64,000 nt of DNA from Elephas maximus indicus (lineage: Eukaryota > Chordata > Mammalia > Proboscidea > Elephantidae). Positions 1 through 11,934 of the stretch are shown here, one piece after another. Made by a program: the position numbers and the translations under genes. How positions within the stretch are numbered: the first letter of the stretch is position 1; each line of letters begins with the position of its first letter. The stretch is from NCBI RefSeq assembly GCF_024166365.1, contig NC_064825.1, positions 105,414,480 to 105,478,479 of the forward strand, written 5' to 3'. Below the pieces are notes generated by a model that was given only the letters and a program-made list of their open reading frames with translations, ran no database searches and was not told the origin of the DNA.

Positions 1-130
1 TGCCCCTTGGAAAAGCAGAGGAACTCTTGGGATGTACTGAAATGTTGAAATGTTTTCATAAAATGACTTTGCAATGGCAGCTATATTGCCTATGACATTC
101 AGTGGCTTTTAGCTTCTACATGTGTAATGA
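1..130. other. Duplicon A, left edge of OR 3' flank
   Basis: Non-coding sequence that aligns with 39145-39275 (unit C) and, for its right half, with 23250-23335 (unit B). It shares phrases such as 'gcaatggcagctatattgcc'. No gene is seen. Confidence 0.7.
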
Positions 131-298
131 GGAAACCCTAGTAGGTTAGTGGTTAAGTGCTACAGCTGTTAACCAAGAGGTCAGCAGTTCAAAACCACCA
201 GGTGCTCCTTGGAAACTCTATGGGGCAGTTCTACTCTGTCCTATAGGCTCGCTATGAGTCAGAAATGACTCGACGGCAGTGGATTTGGGTTTTTTTTT
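131..298 (+). mobile_element. Afrotherian tRNA-derived SINE
   Basis: Nearly complete copy. The tRNA-like head has 'tagtggttaagtgct' (box A region) and 'cagttcaaaacc' (box B region). The body reads 'ggggcagttctactctgtcc', and the tail is 'gactcgacggcagtgg' with poly-T. Short flanking repeats 'atgtgtaatgag' and 'atgtgaactgag' look like a target-site duplication. Units B and C are empty at this site, so insertion followed the split of unit A. Confidence 0.85.
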
Positions 299-339
299 AT
301 GTGAACTGAGTAATTAACAGTATCCTTGAGTTGTGTATA

Positions 340-485
340 ACCCGTTGCACTTGAGTTGATTCCAACTCATAGTGACCCTATAGGACAGAGTAGAACTGAC
401 CCACAGAGTTTCCAAGGAGTGCTTGGTGGATTAGAACTGCTGACTAGCAGCCATAGCTCTTAATCACAAGCCACCAGGGTTTCCT
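340..485 (-). mobile_element. Afrotherian SINE, shared by units A, B and C
   Basis: Reverse-complement SINE running from its tail ('ttgagttgattccaactc') to its head ('caccagggtttcc'). The same insertion is at 23371-23524 and 39311-39465 with identical flanks ('gagtcttgtatagtcc'). It is therefore older than the duplications. Confidence 0.85.
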
Positions 486-1753
486 GAGTCTTGTATAGTC
501 CTTTAAATATAAGGCTGTAACCATGTTTCTAAACCAGCCTCTAGCTTTATTTTAGCCATTAAAAAACTAGAACAGAGCCCGATGAAGTAGGTACACATCA
601 AGAAAGTGCCCATATTCATGCTCTTTAACTCTTAAGTAATTAATGTATGTATCTTTATAGATCCATTATTAAGTTTCTTACAAGGTGTGAAAAATATATT
701 CGAGGTGTATACTATTATCTCAATTCATTGTGTTTTGACTGCCATGTGAACATCACTCAAAAAATGTTAATGTGCATTGATTTTATCATGTATCTGTTTT
801 CCCATCCTATGTCATGGACACAATATAGGTGCTTGTTATAACAGAGATGAAACACTCACCATCACAGAGTGCTCTTAATCTCAGCGTATACGCAATGATT
901 TAACAAAGCAAGTCACGGATAAAATGATGCCCTGAGGAGAGGGTGGTTTACGAACCAAGGCTAGGGGAATTTGCCCAGGCCTGAGATGGGGTGGGGAGGA
1001 GGGATGAAAGGAAGGAAGGAGCAAGTTAAGAATTATAGCACAAGGATGGGCTTCACCAAGGTCCTTCTTTTTGATCTTTTATATCTAATAATTTGGGTCT
1101 TTATTTCCTCTAAAAAGAGGAAATAGTCATAGTCATAGCTACCTCATGACCACTAATGGCCAATTCTCCTGTCTACAATACTTTCCTCTCCCCCCACTTT
1201 GCATCTCCTTTCATCATTTAGATCAGAACCTATATGTGCCCATTTCAACCAAGTTTTGCTCCTTTTCTTAGCAGATTAAGACATTTTACTTTGGATTAAG
1301 AGCACCTTGCTTTTTCGTTTCACAAAGTTTTATAGTTCATTATGAATTATTTGAAATATGAGCTAATTAAAGTTCACCGTTTACAGTGGATTATAGAATT
1401 CATTACTATAGTACCCACTGGATTGATCTTGAAATACAGAAAGTCAAGAGTATAGTAGATGTTAAATAAACAATCAGTAACTCCTAAAATAATTCAGTTA
1501 ATGCATAAAAAATAAATTAGAACAAATAAAATTTTTATACACTAATAAAGAGACTGGAAACATTTGTAAAATTAGTGAGTGCTATATTTAAATTGAAGAC
1601 ACTTAACAAAGTATAGCATATTTAGGAAAGTACCTAATAAAGGGTACAGAAGAGGATTTGTACAAATACTGATTGTATTAAAGAATTAGAGACCACATTA
1701 TACTCTACTTATAAGATTTGAAGAAAACTCCAACTTCTTACATGTGTAACTAT
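486..1753. other. OR-A 3' flank, non-coding
   Basis: AT-rich sequence downstream of OR-A that aligns with 23525-24807, 39466-40746 and, more weakly, 62367-63331. It contains a short GGAAGG run near 1010. No gene is seen. Any OR 3' UTR would lie in the right part. Confidence 0.6.
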
Positions 1754-2686
1754 TTAAAACAACATTTTGTTTTTTAGTTTTTCCAGAGCTTCTTTCACAT
1801 CTTTATTTCTTAGGCTGTATACCAGGGGGTTTAACATGGGAATAACAAGGGTATAAAACAACGAGGTCATTTTGTCTTGATCTAGAGAGTAGGCAGAGCT
1901 TGGGCGGAAATACATAAAGAGCATAGTTCCCTGGAACATTGCAACAGCAGTTAAGTGAGAGGTGCAGGTGGAGAAAGCTTTGAACTTTCCCCCAGCAGAG
2001 CGGATCTTTAAGACTGAGAGGATGATGTAACGGTAAGAGACTAAAATCCCTGAAAGGGTACTCAGTTCAATGAAGCCAAAAACAATGAATATCACTAACT
2101 CATTGACCTGTATATCTAAACAAGATAGCAACAGTAGCGGAGGAACATCACAGAAGAAATGGTTAACTTCATTTGACCCACAGAAACATAAGTGGAAATT
2201 TAACATGGCATGTATCAAAGCATCCACCATGCCCACCAGGTAAATCCCAACCATGAGCACGGAGCACACCCTGCTGGACATGTCGACTGTATAGAGCAAG
2301 GGATTGCTAATGGCCTTGTACCTGTCAAAGGCCATCACGGCCAGCAGGAGACACTCAGAATCTGTAAAGATACAAAATATGAAGAACTGCAGAGCACAGC
2401 CATAAAAAAAAATTGATTTGTCTTTGGTTAAGAGGTCCACCAGCATCTTGGGCCCAACTGCTGTGGAATAGCAGAGGTTGCAGAAGGAGAGGTGGCTGAG
2501 GAAAAAGTACATTGGTGTTTGAAGCTGGGAGTCCATTCTAATTAAAATGATCATCCCAAGATTTGCCACAAGAATAATGAGATAAACAACCAGAAAGAAG
2601 GTGAATATGGTCACTTTCATCTCAGGGTTATTAGTAATTCCCACGAGGTGGAATTCAGTCAAGGAGGAGCAATTTTCTCCATCCAT
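1754..2686 (-). CDS. OR5W2-like: Olfactory receptor, OR5W2-like (OR-A), intact
   Basis: Odorant-sensing class A GPCR that would signal through the olfactory G protein in the cilia of olfactory neurons. The 310-codon single exon has the usual OR length and starts MDGENCSS, giving an N-glycosylation sequon at N5. Family motifs seen: [11 protein letters not shown] (58-68), MAFDRYKAI (118-126, the DRY box at the end of TM3), KAFSTCTSH (236-244) and [12 protein letters not shown] (283-294). C97 and C179 are placed for the conserved disulfide. Seven hydrophobic segments lie near 26-50, 58-80, 97-121, 139-160, 197-222, 239-260 and 272-292. Two residues differ from the sibling copies where they can be compared: N70 replaces the Asp of TM2 (class A position 2.50), and R219 replaces Cys in TM5 (SYRYII against SYCYII). 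The reading frame is open, but those changes may alter function. About 34 residues differ from OR-B by eye. Subfamily was assigned from memory of human OR5W2. Confidence 0.93.
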   Translation of the reverse strand: MDGENCSSLTEFHLVGITNNPEMKVTIFTFFLVVYLIILVANLGMIILIRMDSQLQTPMYFFLSHLSFCNLCYSTAVGPKMLVDLLTKDKSIFFYGCALQFFIFCIFTDSECLLLAVMAFDRYKAISNPLLYTVDMSSRVCSVLMVGIYLVGMVDALIHAMLNFHLCFCGSNEVNHFFCDVPPLLLLSCLDIQVNELVIFIVFGFIELSTLSGILVSYRYIILSVLKIRSAGGKFKAFSTCTSHLTAVAMFQGTMLFMYFRPSSAYSLDQDKMTSLFYTLVIPMLNPLVYSLRNKDVKEALEKLKNKMLF

Positions 2687-2869
2687 TCTTCTTTGTTCTT
2701 ATTTTAAATGGCTAAAAAGCACTGAAGAAAATGATAGATCAGGGTTTAACTGTGGTAGACATCCACAAAATATTCTCTGTAATAAAGAGTACAGAAGACC
2801 ATTTCTATAAATACTCATTGTATTAAAGAATTAGGGAACACTTTGTTTCTGTAAATTGTCTTCCTTGTC

Positions 2870-2930
2870 CTAGGAAACTAGTTCAGATAAAAAAAAAAAA
2901 AAAAAAAACTAGGAAACTAGTTCAGATAAA
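2870..2930. repeat. Poly(A) tract flanked by a 22-base direct repeat
   Basis: The 22 bases at 2870-2891, beginning 'ctaggaaactagttcag', recur exactly at 2909-2930, with only A residues between. Units B and C have a single diverged copy and no poly(A). The form is that of a target-site duplication around a tail with no element body. Confidence 0.85.
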
Positions 2931-3589
2931 CAACCCTGAAAAAGAGGAATTGTCATGTTATTGATAAAAATACAAAAAGTCTTGAATAGAAAGTTTAGAA
3001 ACTTTGATTCCAAATCCATATGTCACTCTTGGTATATGACAATTATATCTTATCTGAGGCAGCAGGTTTGAAAAAACCGAAAGCTCATTTCAGAATCCAA
3101 ATGATATCAGAAACACACGACAGTCAGAGAGACACGGCCAGAAGATGCTGACCTAAACATTTGACATGGAAAAATAAATACTTGATTGCATCACTTTTTT
3201 TGTACTCATCCAGAAACATAATTGATTTTAAGCTTCAGCAACTATGAATTGTCCTGCATATAATAAATGGAAGTTAAAATGTTACTGTTTTGCTGCATGA
3301 TGTCTTTAGTTTTACCCGAATAGCTAAACATGAACAAAACATGTTTTATTTGACTTTTCTATCACACTCCATCTCCTCTTTGCCGACCATTTATAGTCCA
3401 GTTATATGACTGACTGGATCCCAAGGGATATGTGTGTTAATAAGATAGAGAAATTAAAAAAACATGGGAAATACAGAATTTAAAACACACATTTGCATCT
3501 CTTTGGATTTTTAAATTGAATTTTCAATAAAGATTGAAAACAGGAAGAGGAATAATAAATGTCTCATAAATATTAAGGGTTTATTTCCT

Positions 3590-3650
3590 TGTGTGAGTGT
3601 ATGTGTGTCTGTGTTTGTGTCTGTGAATGTGTGTGAATCTCTCTGTTGGT
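3590..3650. repeat. Imperfect GT microsatellite
   Basis: GTGTGT-rich stretch mixed with 'gtctgtg', at the matching place in unit B (26575-26620) and unit C (42655-42715). Lengths differ between units. Confidence 0.75.
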
Positions 3651-4949
3651 ATATAAAAATCAAATGTTGGTCTGATTTTTATATCTTTCTGTACTTAAGT
3701 ATTACAGTGTGTGGTCCACATGATCTAGAATTTATACATATTGGTATGTTTAATGTGATTACTCAATTATAGTAAGAATAGCGCTAGAACAAATCTTAAA
3801 TTCACATATATATTGATATCACTATCTAACAGGGGAAAATAAGAATTAATGTTTTATATATGAATTTTAGTTACAATATAAAGTAATGAAATATCTCCTT
3901 TACTTCTACAAATGAAGTCAGGCAAATTCACACATCTTCCACCATAAGATATTATGGTTTGTCTGTTAGATTGCAGAGTTTATTTACATACATTAGTAGT
4001 TATAAAATGATTCATATACAAATTCCTCAAGATTTGATTCCTCATTCCCCCCCCCCAAATTTTTTTTCTGTAGTCTTTTAATTTGCTGATTCAGAGTCCT
4101 ACCTGAGATAAGCATGTCCTTCTCTTCTGATTTTGGGCAGGTGAACAATAGGCAGGTCACATTTTATTTTCACTTAGTGACATTTGGGACTTAAACCTCT
4201 AAAGCCTCTGCCCTCATTTTTCTGTGTTGTATAAACATGCGATTAATTAGATTCCTTGTTCTGTATTTTTCCCCTGTGAATGCTACAAAAACTTTAGCGA
4301 AGACCCAAGTTTTCATACAAAGTGATCAATGTCCATTAACAGCATTAAGTTTAATGCTATGCCTTATGGCAATGTTGAATCTACACCATCCTCCAGTCAA
4401 AGCACACAGGTAATGAAGCTCAGATCCTCTCTACTACATGATTTTCACATCTATCCCATTGCTCATCCTGTTTGTCTCCATTTCTGAAACAAACTTCCTT
4501 ACTGCCCCATTTTGATATATGACACTCTTATAATGGTTATCCTTTATTTCCATTAATCAGTGTCTGATTCCTTTCCCCCAACCACATGTCAACTGACCCC
4601 CAATCCAATGATTTTGTGATTGTATAACATTCATTACACATAGTCCACTCTGTCTTGAATTATTATTATTATTTTCTGTTTGTTTCTCTGGAAATTCTCA
4701 CAGTCTCTGGAATAAGAATTTCCAAAAGTAATGGATCATTAAGTGTTTGCTCTTAAATATTTTCTGGTTGTTTTGTGGGTAAAGAACAAACAGTAGAAAT
4801 AGACAGACTCCAAGGGCTCTTTCTACTCTTATTGTTGAAAGGTATAAGTACGAAACTTTTTAAGAAAACATACATGTTTTGATGATGCTTTCCAGAAAAC
4901 AAAAAACTTAGTTTTGCTTTTTTATTTCTCTCTTTCTAGCTATCTACCT

Positions 4950-6910
4950 ATGTTGTTGTTGTTAGGTGCCCTTGAGCAGATTCTGACTTCTAGCAAACCT
5001 ATGAACAACAGAGCGAAACACTGCCTGGTGTTATCCTCACAATCCTTGTTATGCTTGAGCCCATTATTGCAGTCACTGTATCAATCCATCTCTCCTCAAA
5101 AGTCTTCCTCTTTTTTTATGATGCTGTACTTTACCAAGCATGATGCCTTTTCCAGGGACTGATTATTCCTGACAGCTGGAGCAAAATATGTGAGACATAA
5201 GGTCAAGCACACCTTAGTCTTCAAGGTGACATCTTTGTTTTTCAAAACTTTAGAGAGGTCCTTTGCAGCAGATTTGCCCAGTGCAACATGTCTTTTAATT
5301 TCTTGACTGCTGCTTCCATGGGTGTTGACAGTGAATGCAAGTTAAGTGAAATGCTTGACAACTTCAATCTTTTCTCCTTTTATCATAATTTTGCTTATTG
5401 ATACAGTTGTGAGGATCTTTGTATTCTTCATGTTGAAGTGCAATCCATACTGAAGGTGATGATGGTCTTTGATATTCATTAGTAAGTGCTTCAAGTCCTC
5501 TTCACTTTCAGCCAGCAAGGTTGTGTCATCTGCATAATGCTGGTTATTAAGGAGCCTTTCTCCAATCCTGATGTCCCATTCTTCTTCTTACAGCTCATTT
5601 TCTCAGATGACTTCCTTAGCATACAGACTGAATAAACCAAAACCAAAAGTGTTGCTGTCAAGTCAATTCTGACTCCTAGTGACCCTATAGGACAGAGTAG
5701 AACTACCCCATAGTGTTTCCAAGAAGCAGCTGGTGGATTTAAACTACTGACTTTCTGGTTAGTGCTGAAGGTTTAAGCACTGCACCACTAGGGTTCCACT
5801 GGTTAAATAAGTATGGTGAAAGGATACAAACCTGATGTCCACATTTCTTGCCTTTAATCCATGAAGTATCCCTTGTTCTGTTCAAATGACTGCTTCTTGA
5901 TCGATGTACAGGTTCCTTATCAGCACAATTAAGTGTTCTAGAATTCCCATCCTTCCCAATGTTATTCATAATTTATGATTCACACAGATGAATGCCTTTG
6001 CATAGTCAATAAACCACAGGTAAACATCTTTCTGGTATTCTTTGCTCTTAACCAGGATCCATCTGGTATCATCTGTGATATCCCTGGTTCCATGGCTTTC
6101 TCTGAATCTGTATTGAATTTCTGACAGTTCCCTGTCAATGTACGGATACAACAGCTTTTGAATCATCGTCACCAAAATTTTACTTGCCTGTCACAGTAAT
6201 GATATTGTTCAATAATTCCTGCATTTGGATGGATCACTTGTCTTTGGAAAAGGCATAAATATGAATTTCTTCCAGTCAGTTGGCCAGGTAGCTGTCTTCC
6301 AAATTTCTTGGCTCAGATGAGTGAGCACTTCCAGTGCAGCATCCATTTGTTGAAACATCTCAATTGTTATTCTGTCAATTCCTGGAGCCTTGTTTTTTTT
6401 TTGCCAGTGTCTTCGGTGCAGCTTGGAATTCTTCCTTCAGGACCATCAGTTCCTGATCATATGCTACATCCTGAAATGGTTGATGTCGACCAATTCTTTT
6501 CGGTATAGTGACTCTGTGTATTCCTTCCACCTTCTTTTGATGCTTGCTCTGTCATTTAATATTTCCCCCATGGAATCATTCAATAATGTAACTCGAGGCT
6601 TGGATTTTTTCTTCAGATCTTTCAGTTTTGGAAAATCTGAATGTGTTCTTCACTTTTAGTTTTCTATCTCTGGGTCTTTGCACATGTAATTATACTACTT
6701 TACTTTGTCTTCTCAATCTACCCTTGGGAATCTTCTGTTCACTCTTACTTCACCATTTCTTCCTTTTGCTATAGCTACTTGATATTCAAAAGCAAGTTTC
6801 AGAGTGTCTTCTAACATCCATTTTAGTCTTTTCTTTACTTCCTGTCTTTTTAATGATCTCTTGCTTTCTTCATGTATGATTCCCTTGACGTCATTCCACA
6901 GCTCATGTGG
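4950..6910 (-). mobile_element. RTE-clade (BovB-like) LINE, 5'-truncated, unit A copy
   Basis: Antisense element starting with its 3' end ((gtt)n from (aac)n at about 4953) and running into the endonuclease-RT linker. Decayed RT is readable: 'DRELSEIQYRFRESHGTRD' and 'WFIDYAKAF' on the minus strand near 5966-6175, and 'GHQVCILSPYLFN' near 5800-5860. It is the same insertion as 27884-30208 (unit B) and 44020-54098 (unit C). Here its far end is lost where the L1 begins at about 6911. A SINE interrupts it at 5634-5798. Confidence 0.85.
5634..5798 (-). mobile_element. Afrotherian SINE inside the RTE, shared by A, B and C
   Basis: Reverse-complement SINE ('agtgaccctataggacagag' to 'actagggttcc') at the same RTE position as 28771-28931 and 52721-52882. 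It entered before the units were duplicated. Confidence 0.85.
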
Positions 6911-8976
6911 CAGTACCGTTCATGACGCAATTTCACTGGGACAGACAGTGAGGCACACAACCTACTCATGCCTCCGGAACCAGAGAAGAACAGCACTCTC
7001 AGAAAACCTAAGTACTTGTGTTTATTTAACTGTGTCCCCAGCCCCCAAACCAGCTTAGTAGCTGTAGATTTCCCTGGGCCAGAGATAGGTCCTGCTGTGT
7101 GCACTGAGCCATTATCCCAGCCTTGGAATAAATAAATAAATTAATTAATAATTTGGCAGAAAGATAATCTGCCAGCTCCATTAAGCTGGGGAGCTCAGGA
7201 CAGAAGTGGCTCCTGCCAGGCATAAACAGTCCACAGACATTGAATAACTTTCACCCCTGCATGGCCCTATGTGGGCCCATTTCAGATTAGACCCTTGTTG
7301 GCAGACTGCAATGATGTATGTGCTTGAGATCCGATTTCAACTGTTTCTGTTCTGAGATGGAGTGGTGGGTTTTTAATGTTTGACACTGATTTCCCTACTA
7401 AACAGGGTCTTCACCTACCCACATCAGGTGCCTGAGGACTGGTGGCTCCAGCTATGTCACCAACCCACCCACAACAGAGACCCAAAGATAAGTGGTGCTT
7501 CCCAATCCTTACAACCAAAAGCTTTGGGTGCCTATGGTCTGGCCGCAGAATCCATCCAACTGTGTGTTCTAGGCAGCAGGGATGTGCTTTCCTCACAGAC
7601 ACTCAGGGGACAGTAGTCAGCCCCCTGCCTTGTTCAGAACATGACTTCCTTCTGCAACCAGATACCTGTGCCTATGCCAAACACCCCTGCCCCTCTAAGA
7701 CTGTAGAACAGAGCCTGTACCACACACTTGGTGATCAACTACCTGGACACCTAAGATGAATCCATACTAGAAAAGTGAATGGACTCCTAATCTAATAAAC
7801 TTGGTAACAGCTCTAGCCATTTGGTGACAGGATGTTACAGCTTCAAATAAGCAAATAATCAAGCAAACTCACTCAATAACTCTACTTGGGCATACTAAAA
7901 CAAAACAAAGCAGGAAGCCAACATAAATTAATACAATAACTTATAGATGGTTCACAGAAAACAGTCAATATCGAATCTCATAAAAAAGCAGACCACAATC
8001 TCTTCAACAAGCTCTCAAAACAAAGAATCAAGGAATTTTCTGGATGAAGATGTTTTCTAGAAATACCAGATATAGAATACAAAAGATTAATATACAGAAC
8101 TCTCCAAGAGATCAAGAAGGAGATCAGGCAAAACATAGAACAAGCCAAGGAACACACAGATAAAACAGTTAAAGAAACTAAGAAGGTTATTCAAGAACAT
8201 AATGCAAAATGTAATAGGCTACAGAAACCCATAGAAAGACAGCAACCAGAAAATTCAGAAGATTGACAATAAAATTACAGAATTAGACAACTCAATAGAA
8301 AGTCAGAGGAGCAGAATTGAGCAAGTAGAAGGCAAAATTCGTGAGACTGAGATTGAAGATAAAACACTTGACACCAATATATTTGAAGAAAAATAAGATA
8401 AAAAAATTAAAAATAAATGAAGACATCCTGAGAGTCATGTGGGACTCTATCAAGAGAAATAACCTACAAGTGATTGGAGTACCAGTACAGGGAGTGATAA
8501 CAGAAAATACATACAGAATTGTTGAAGATTTGTTGGTAGAAAACTTTTCTGATATTGTGAAAAATTAGAAGATATCTATCCAACATGCTCACTGAACCCC
8601 ACATAAGGTAGATATCAAAAGAAAGTCACCAAGGCATATTATAATCAAACTTCCCAAAATGAAAGATAAAGAGAGAATTTCAAGAGCAGCTAGGGATAAA
8701 CAAAAAGTTCCCTTCAAAGGAGAGTCAATAAGAATAAATTCTGACTACTTGGCAGAAACAATGCAGGCAAGAAGGCAATGGGATGACTTATATAACGCAT
8801 TGAAGGAAAAAATTGCCATCCAAGAATCACATGTCTAGCAAAACTGTCTCTCAAATATGAAGGTGAAATTAGGTCATTTCTAGATAAACAGAAGTTTAAA
8901 CAATTTGTAAAAGCCAATCCTAAACTGCAAGAAATACTAAAGGTAGTTCTCTGGTTAGAAAATCAATAATATCAGA

Positions 8977-9018
8977 TATCTGAGTCGGAATCGACTCGAC
9001 GGCACTAGGTTGGGTTTT
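8977..9018 (+). mobile_element. SINE tail fragment within L1
   Basis: About 40 bases reading 'tgagtcggaatcgactcgac' followed by 'ggcactaggttggg', the terminal part of the local SINE, located in the L1 inter-ORF spacer. No head is present. Confidence 0.65.
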
Positions 9019-9960
9019 GGGACCCAAGACTAGAACACAGGAGAGCAAACAGATATCAATTCATATAAGGAAATCACAAAAATAAACCAAGATAAAAAAA
9101 TGCTCAAAACAGGTAATCAGAGATGTCATTACGTAAAAGATGGCAACATTAAAACAATAAAGAGAGACTAAAAATGTAGCCATAGATCTTTCCTGTGGAG
9201 AGAATGTCAGGGTGATGTAAAGAAATAAAAGTTAGGTTTAAACTTAGAAAAATAGGGATAGATATTATGGTAACCAGAAAGGAGACTAACAATCCTACAC
9301 ATTAAAAAAAAAAAAAGGAAAGCAATACATAAAGAATCAGCAAAAACAAAATCAACCACAATGAAAAAGAAGAAAAGACAATAGATAAACTACTCAGCAC
9401 AAAAAAATAAGTGGAAAACAGAAACTGTCAACAAAACACAAAAAAAGACAACAAAATGACATACCTGTCCATAATTACTCAGAACGTCAATGGACTAAAT
9501 GCACCAGTAAAGAAACAGAGAGTGGTAGAGAGAATTAAAATAAATGACCCATCTATATGCTGCCTGCAAGAGATACAACTTAGACTAAAATGCACAAACA
9601 ACTAAAACTCAAAGGATGGAAAAAAAGATATCAAACAAACAACAATCAAAAAAAGCAGGAGTGGCATTATTAATTTCTGACACAATAGACTTTACAGTTA
9701 TATCCATCAGAAAGGATAAGGAGGGACACTACATAATGATTAAAGGGACAATATACAAGGAAGATATAACCATATTAAATATGCACCCAATGACAGGGCT
9801 TAAAGATACATAAAAGAAACTCTAAGAGAATTGAAAAGTGAGATAGACAGCTCCACAATAATAGTAGGAGACTTCAACACACCACTTTCAATTAAGGACA
9901 GGACATTCAGAAAGAAGCTCAATAAAGAAACAACAACAACAACACACATATACACACACA

Positions 9961-10123
9961 AAAACAAACCCATTGCTATCAAGTTGATTCCAACTCATAG
10001 TGACCCTAAATAGGACAGAGTAGACTGCCCCATATGTTTTCCAAGAAGTGCCTGGTGGATTTGAACTGCTGACCTTTTTGATTAGCAGCCATAGCTCTTA
10101 ACCACTATGCTACCAGGGTTTCC
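9961..10123 (-). mobile_element. Afrotherian SINE in L1 ORF2
   Basis: Full-length antisense SINE splitting the L1 endonuclease region. The flanks 'caataaag' before its A-rich tail and after its head look like a target-site duplication. Confidence 0.85.
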
Positions 10124-10641
10124 AATAAAGGCACAGTTTTAAATGCCACAATCAACCAACTTGACTTCACAGACATACACAGAACACTCCACCCAACAGC
10201 AAACAAATATACTTTCTTTTCCAATGCACCTAGAGCATTCTCTAGAAGAGATTGCATATTAGGTAGCGTTAACAGGATCCAAGATGTTGAAATATTACAA
10301 AGCATCTTCTCTGGCCATAAAGCCATAAAAGTAGAAATCAGTAACAGAAAAAGCAGGGGAAAGAAATCAAACACTTGGAAACTGAACAACACCCTGTTCA
10401 ACGATGACTGAGTTAAAGAAGAAATTAAGGATGGAATAAAGAAATTCGTAGAATCCAATGAGATTGGAATACTTCCAATCAGAACCTTTGGGACACCGCA
10501 AAAGCAGTGCTCAGAGGTCAATTTATAGCAATAAATGCACACATCCAAAAAAAGAAAAAAGGTCCAAAATCAAAGAATTACCCCTACCAGTTGAACAGAT
10601 AGAAAGAAAGCAACAAAATAAACCCTCAGGCACCAGAAGAA

Positions 10642-10813
10642 AGCCAAAACCAAAAACCAAACCCACTGTCATCAAGTCGATTCTGACTCACAGTAACCCT
10701 AGAGGACAGAGTAGAACTGCCCCATAGAGTTTCCAAGGAGCACCTGGCAGATTTGAACTGCCAACCTCTTGGTTAGCAGCCGTGTACTTAACCACTATGC
10801 CACCAGGGTTTCC
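10642..10813 (-). mobile_element. Afrotherian SINE in L1 ORF2
   Basis: Full-length antisense SINE ('gtcatcaagtcgattctgac' to 'caccagggtttcc'). It is flanked by 'ccagaagaaag' and 'cctgaagaaag', a likely target-site duplication. Confidence 0.87.
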
Positions 10814-11934
10814 CTGAAGAAAGGAAATAATAAAATTTAGAGCAGAATTAAATGAAATAGACAACAGAAAAACAATTGAAAGAGTTAATAAGACCAAAAG
10901 CTGGGTCTTTGACAAAACTGACAAACCATTGGCCAAACAAAAGAAAAACAGGAGAGGAAACAAATAACCCAAATAAGAAATGAGATGGGTGATATTGCAA
11001 CAGACTCAACTGAAATTAAAAAAGAATCATATCAGATTACTATGAAAAATTGTATTCTAACTAATTTGAAAACCTAGAAGAAATGGGTGAATTTCTAGAA
11101 ACACACTACCTACTTAAACTAACACAAATAGGGGTAGAACAACTAAATAAACCCATAATAAAAGAAGAGATTGAAAAGGTAATTTAAAAACTCCCAACAA
11201 CAAAAAAAAAAAAAAGCCCTGGCCCAGGCGGCTTCACTGCAGAGCTCTACCAAACTTTCAGAGAAGAGTTAACACCACTACTAAAGGCATTTCAGAGCAT
11301 AGAAAAGGATGGAATACTCCCAAAGTCATTCTATGAAGCCAGCAAATCCTTGATATCAAAACCAGGTAAAGACAACAAAAAAGAGAAAATTGCAGACCTA
11401 AATCCCTCATGAACTTAGATGCAAAAATCCTCAAAGAAATTGAAGCCAATAGAATTCAACAATGTACCAAAAAAAAAAAAAAAAATCATTCACCAGAACT
11501 AAGTTGAATTCATACCGGCTAAAATCTATCATGTAAATAAAACCAAAGATAGGAACCACACGATCTGATCAACTGATCCAGAAAAGGCATTTGACAAAGT
11601 CCAACACCTATTCGTGATAAATACCCTCAGCAAAATAAGAATAGAAGGAAAATACCTCAACGTAATAAATGCATTTATGCAAAGCCAACAGCCAACATCA
11701 TCCTAAGCGGAGAGGGTCTGAAAACATTCCTCTTGAGAACCGGAGCCAGACAAGGATGCCCTTTATCACCACTCTTATTCAGCTGGAGGTCCTAGCCAGA
11801 GCAATTAGGCTAGAAAAAGAAATACAGGCCATCCAGATTGGTAAGGAAGAAGTAAAAGTATCTCTATTTGCAGATGATGTGAGCCTACACACAGAAAACC
11901 CTAAAGGATCCTCAAGAAAATTACTGTAATTTTG

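Larger units (their letters stand above)
2687..4949. promoter_or_regulatory. OR-A 5' flank conserved between units; likely holds promoter and 5' UTR exons
   Basis: About 2.2 kb upstream of OR-A that aligns through most of its length with 25741-27883 and 41676-44019. OR genes usually have their promoter and one or more 5' non-coding exons within a few kilobases of the coding exon, so the controls most likely sit here. A pyrimidine-rich 'ttttcttcag' on the minus strand near 2720-2735 could be a splice acceptor, but unit B does not keep it. The region includes a GT-rich stretch (3590-3650) and a C-run near 4048. I could not place a transcription start. Confidence 0.4.
6911..11934 (+). mobile_element. 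L1 LINE, sense, 3'-truncated and decayed
   Basis: Starts in an L1 5' UTR ('ctactcatgcctccggaacc' near 6960, also found inverted near 22680). Broken ORF1 lies at about 7946-8935 (NLQVIGVPVQG near 8470, SLKYEGEI near 8850). Broken ORF2 begins at about 9450 with the endonuclease start MTYLSIITQNVNGLNAP, then 'LQEIQLRLK' and 'GDFNTPLS' near 9870. ORF2 continues into RT and ends just after FADDV, '[10 protein letters not shown]' (about 11928). The rest of ORF2, the 3' UTR and poly(A) are absent. SINEs are inserted at 9961-10123 and 10642-10813. Many stops and frameshifts mark it as long dead. Loss of the 3' end is atypical for target-primed insertion and suggests a later deletion. Confidence 0.88.

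Noticed and set aside
131-298. tRNA-like box A and box B sequences
   Set aside because: They belong to the SINE head; no cloverleaf or separate tRNA gene is formed.
647-841. 64-codon frame near the start of the window
   Set aside because: Not kept in the homologous stretches of units B, C and D; AT-rich chance frame.
2210-2416. Open frame on the plus strand inside OR-A (also 25264-25470 and 41203-41394)
   Set aside because: Antisense shadow of the OR coding sequence; it persists only because the OR copies are similar.
2712-2735. Splice acceptor for an OR-A 5' non-coding exon
   Set aside because: A pyrimidine-rich 'ttttcttcag' is present on the minus strand, but unit B does not preserve it; too weak to annotate on its own.
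7380-7759. Overlapping frames of 78-105 codons on both strands
   Set aside because: L1 5' UTR; the related stretch at 21900-22250 is equally 'open' without conserved protein.
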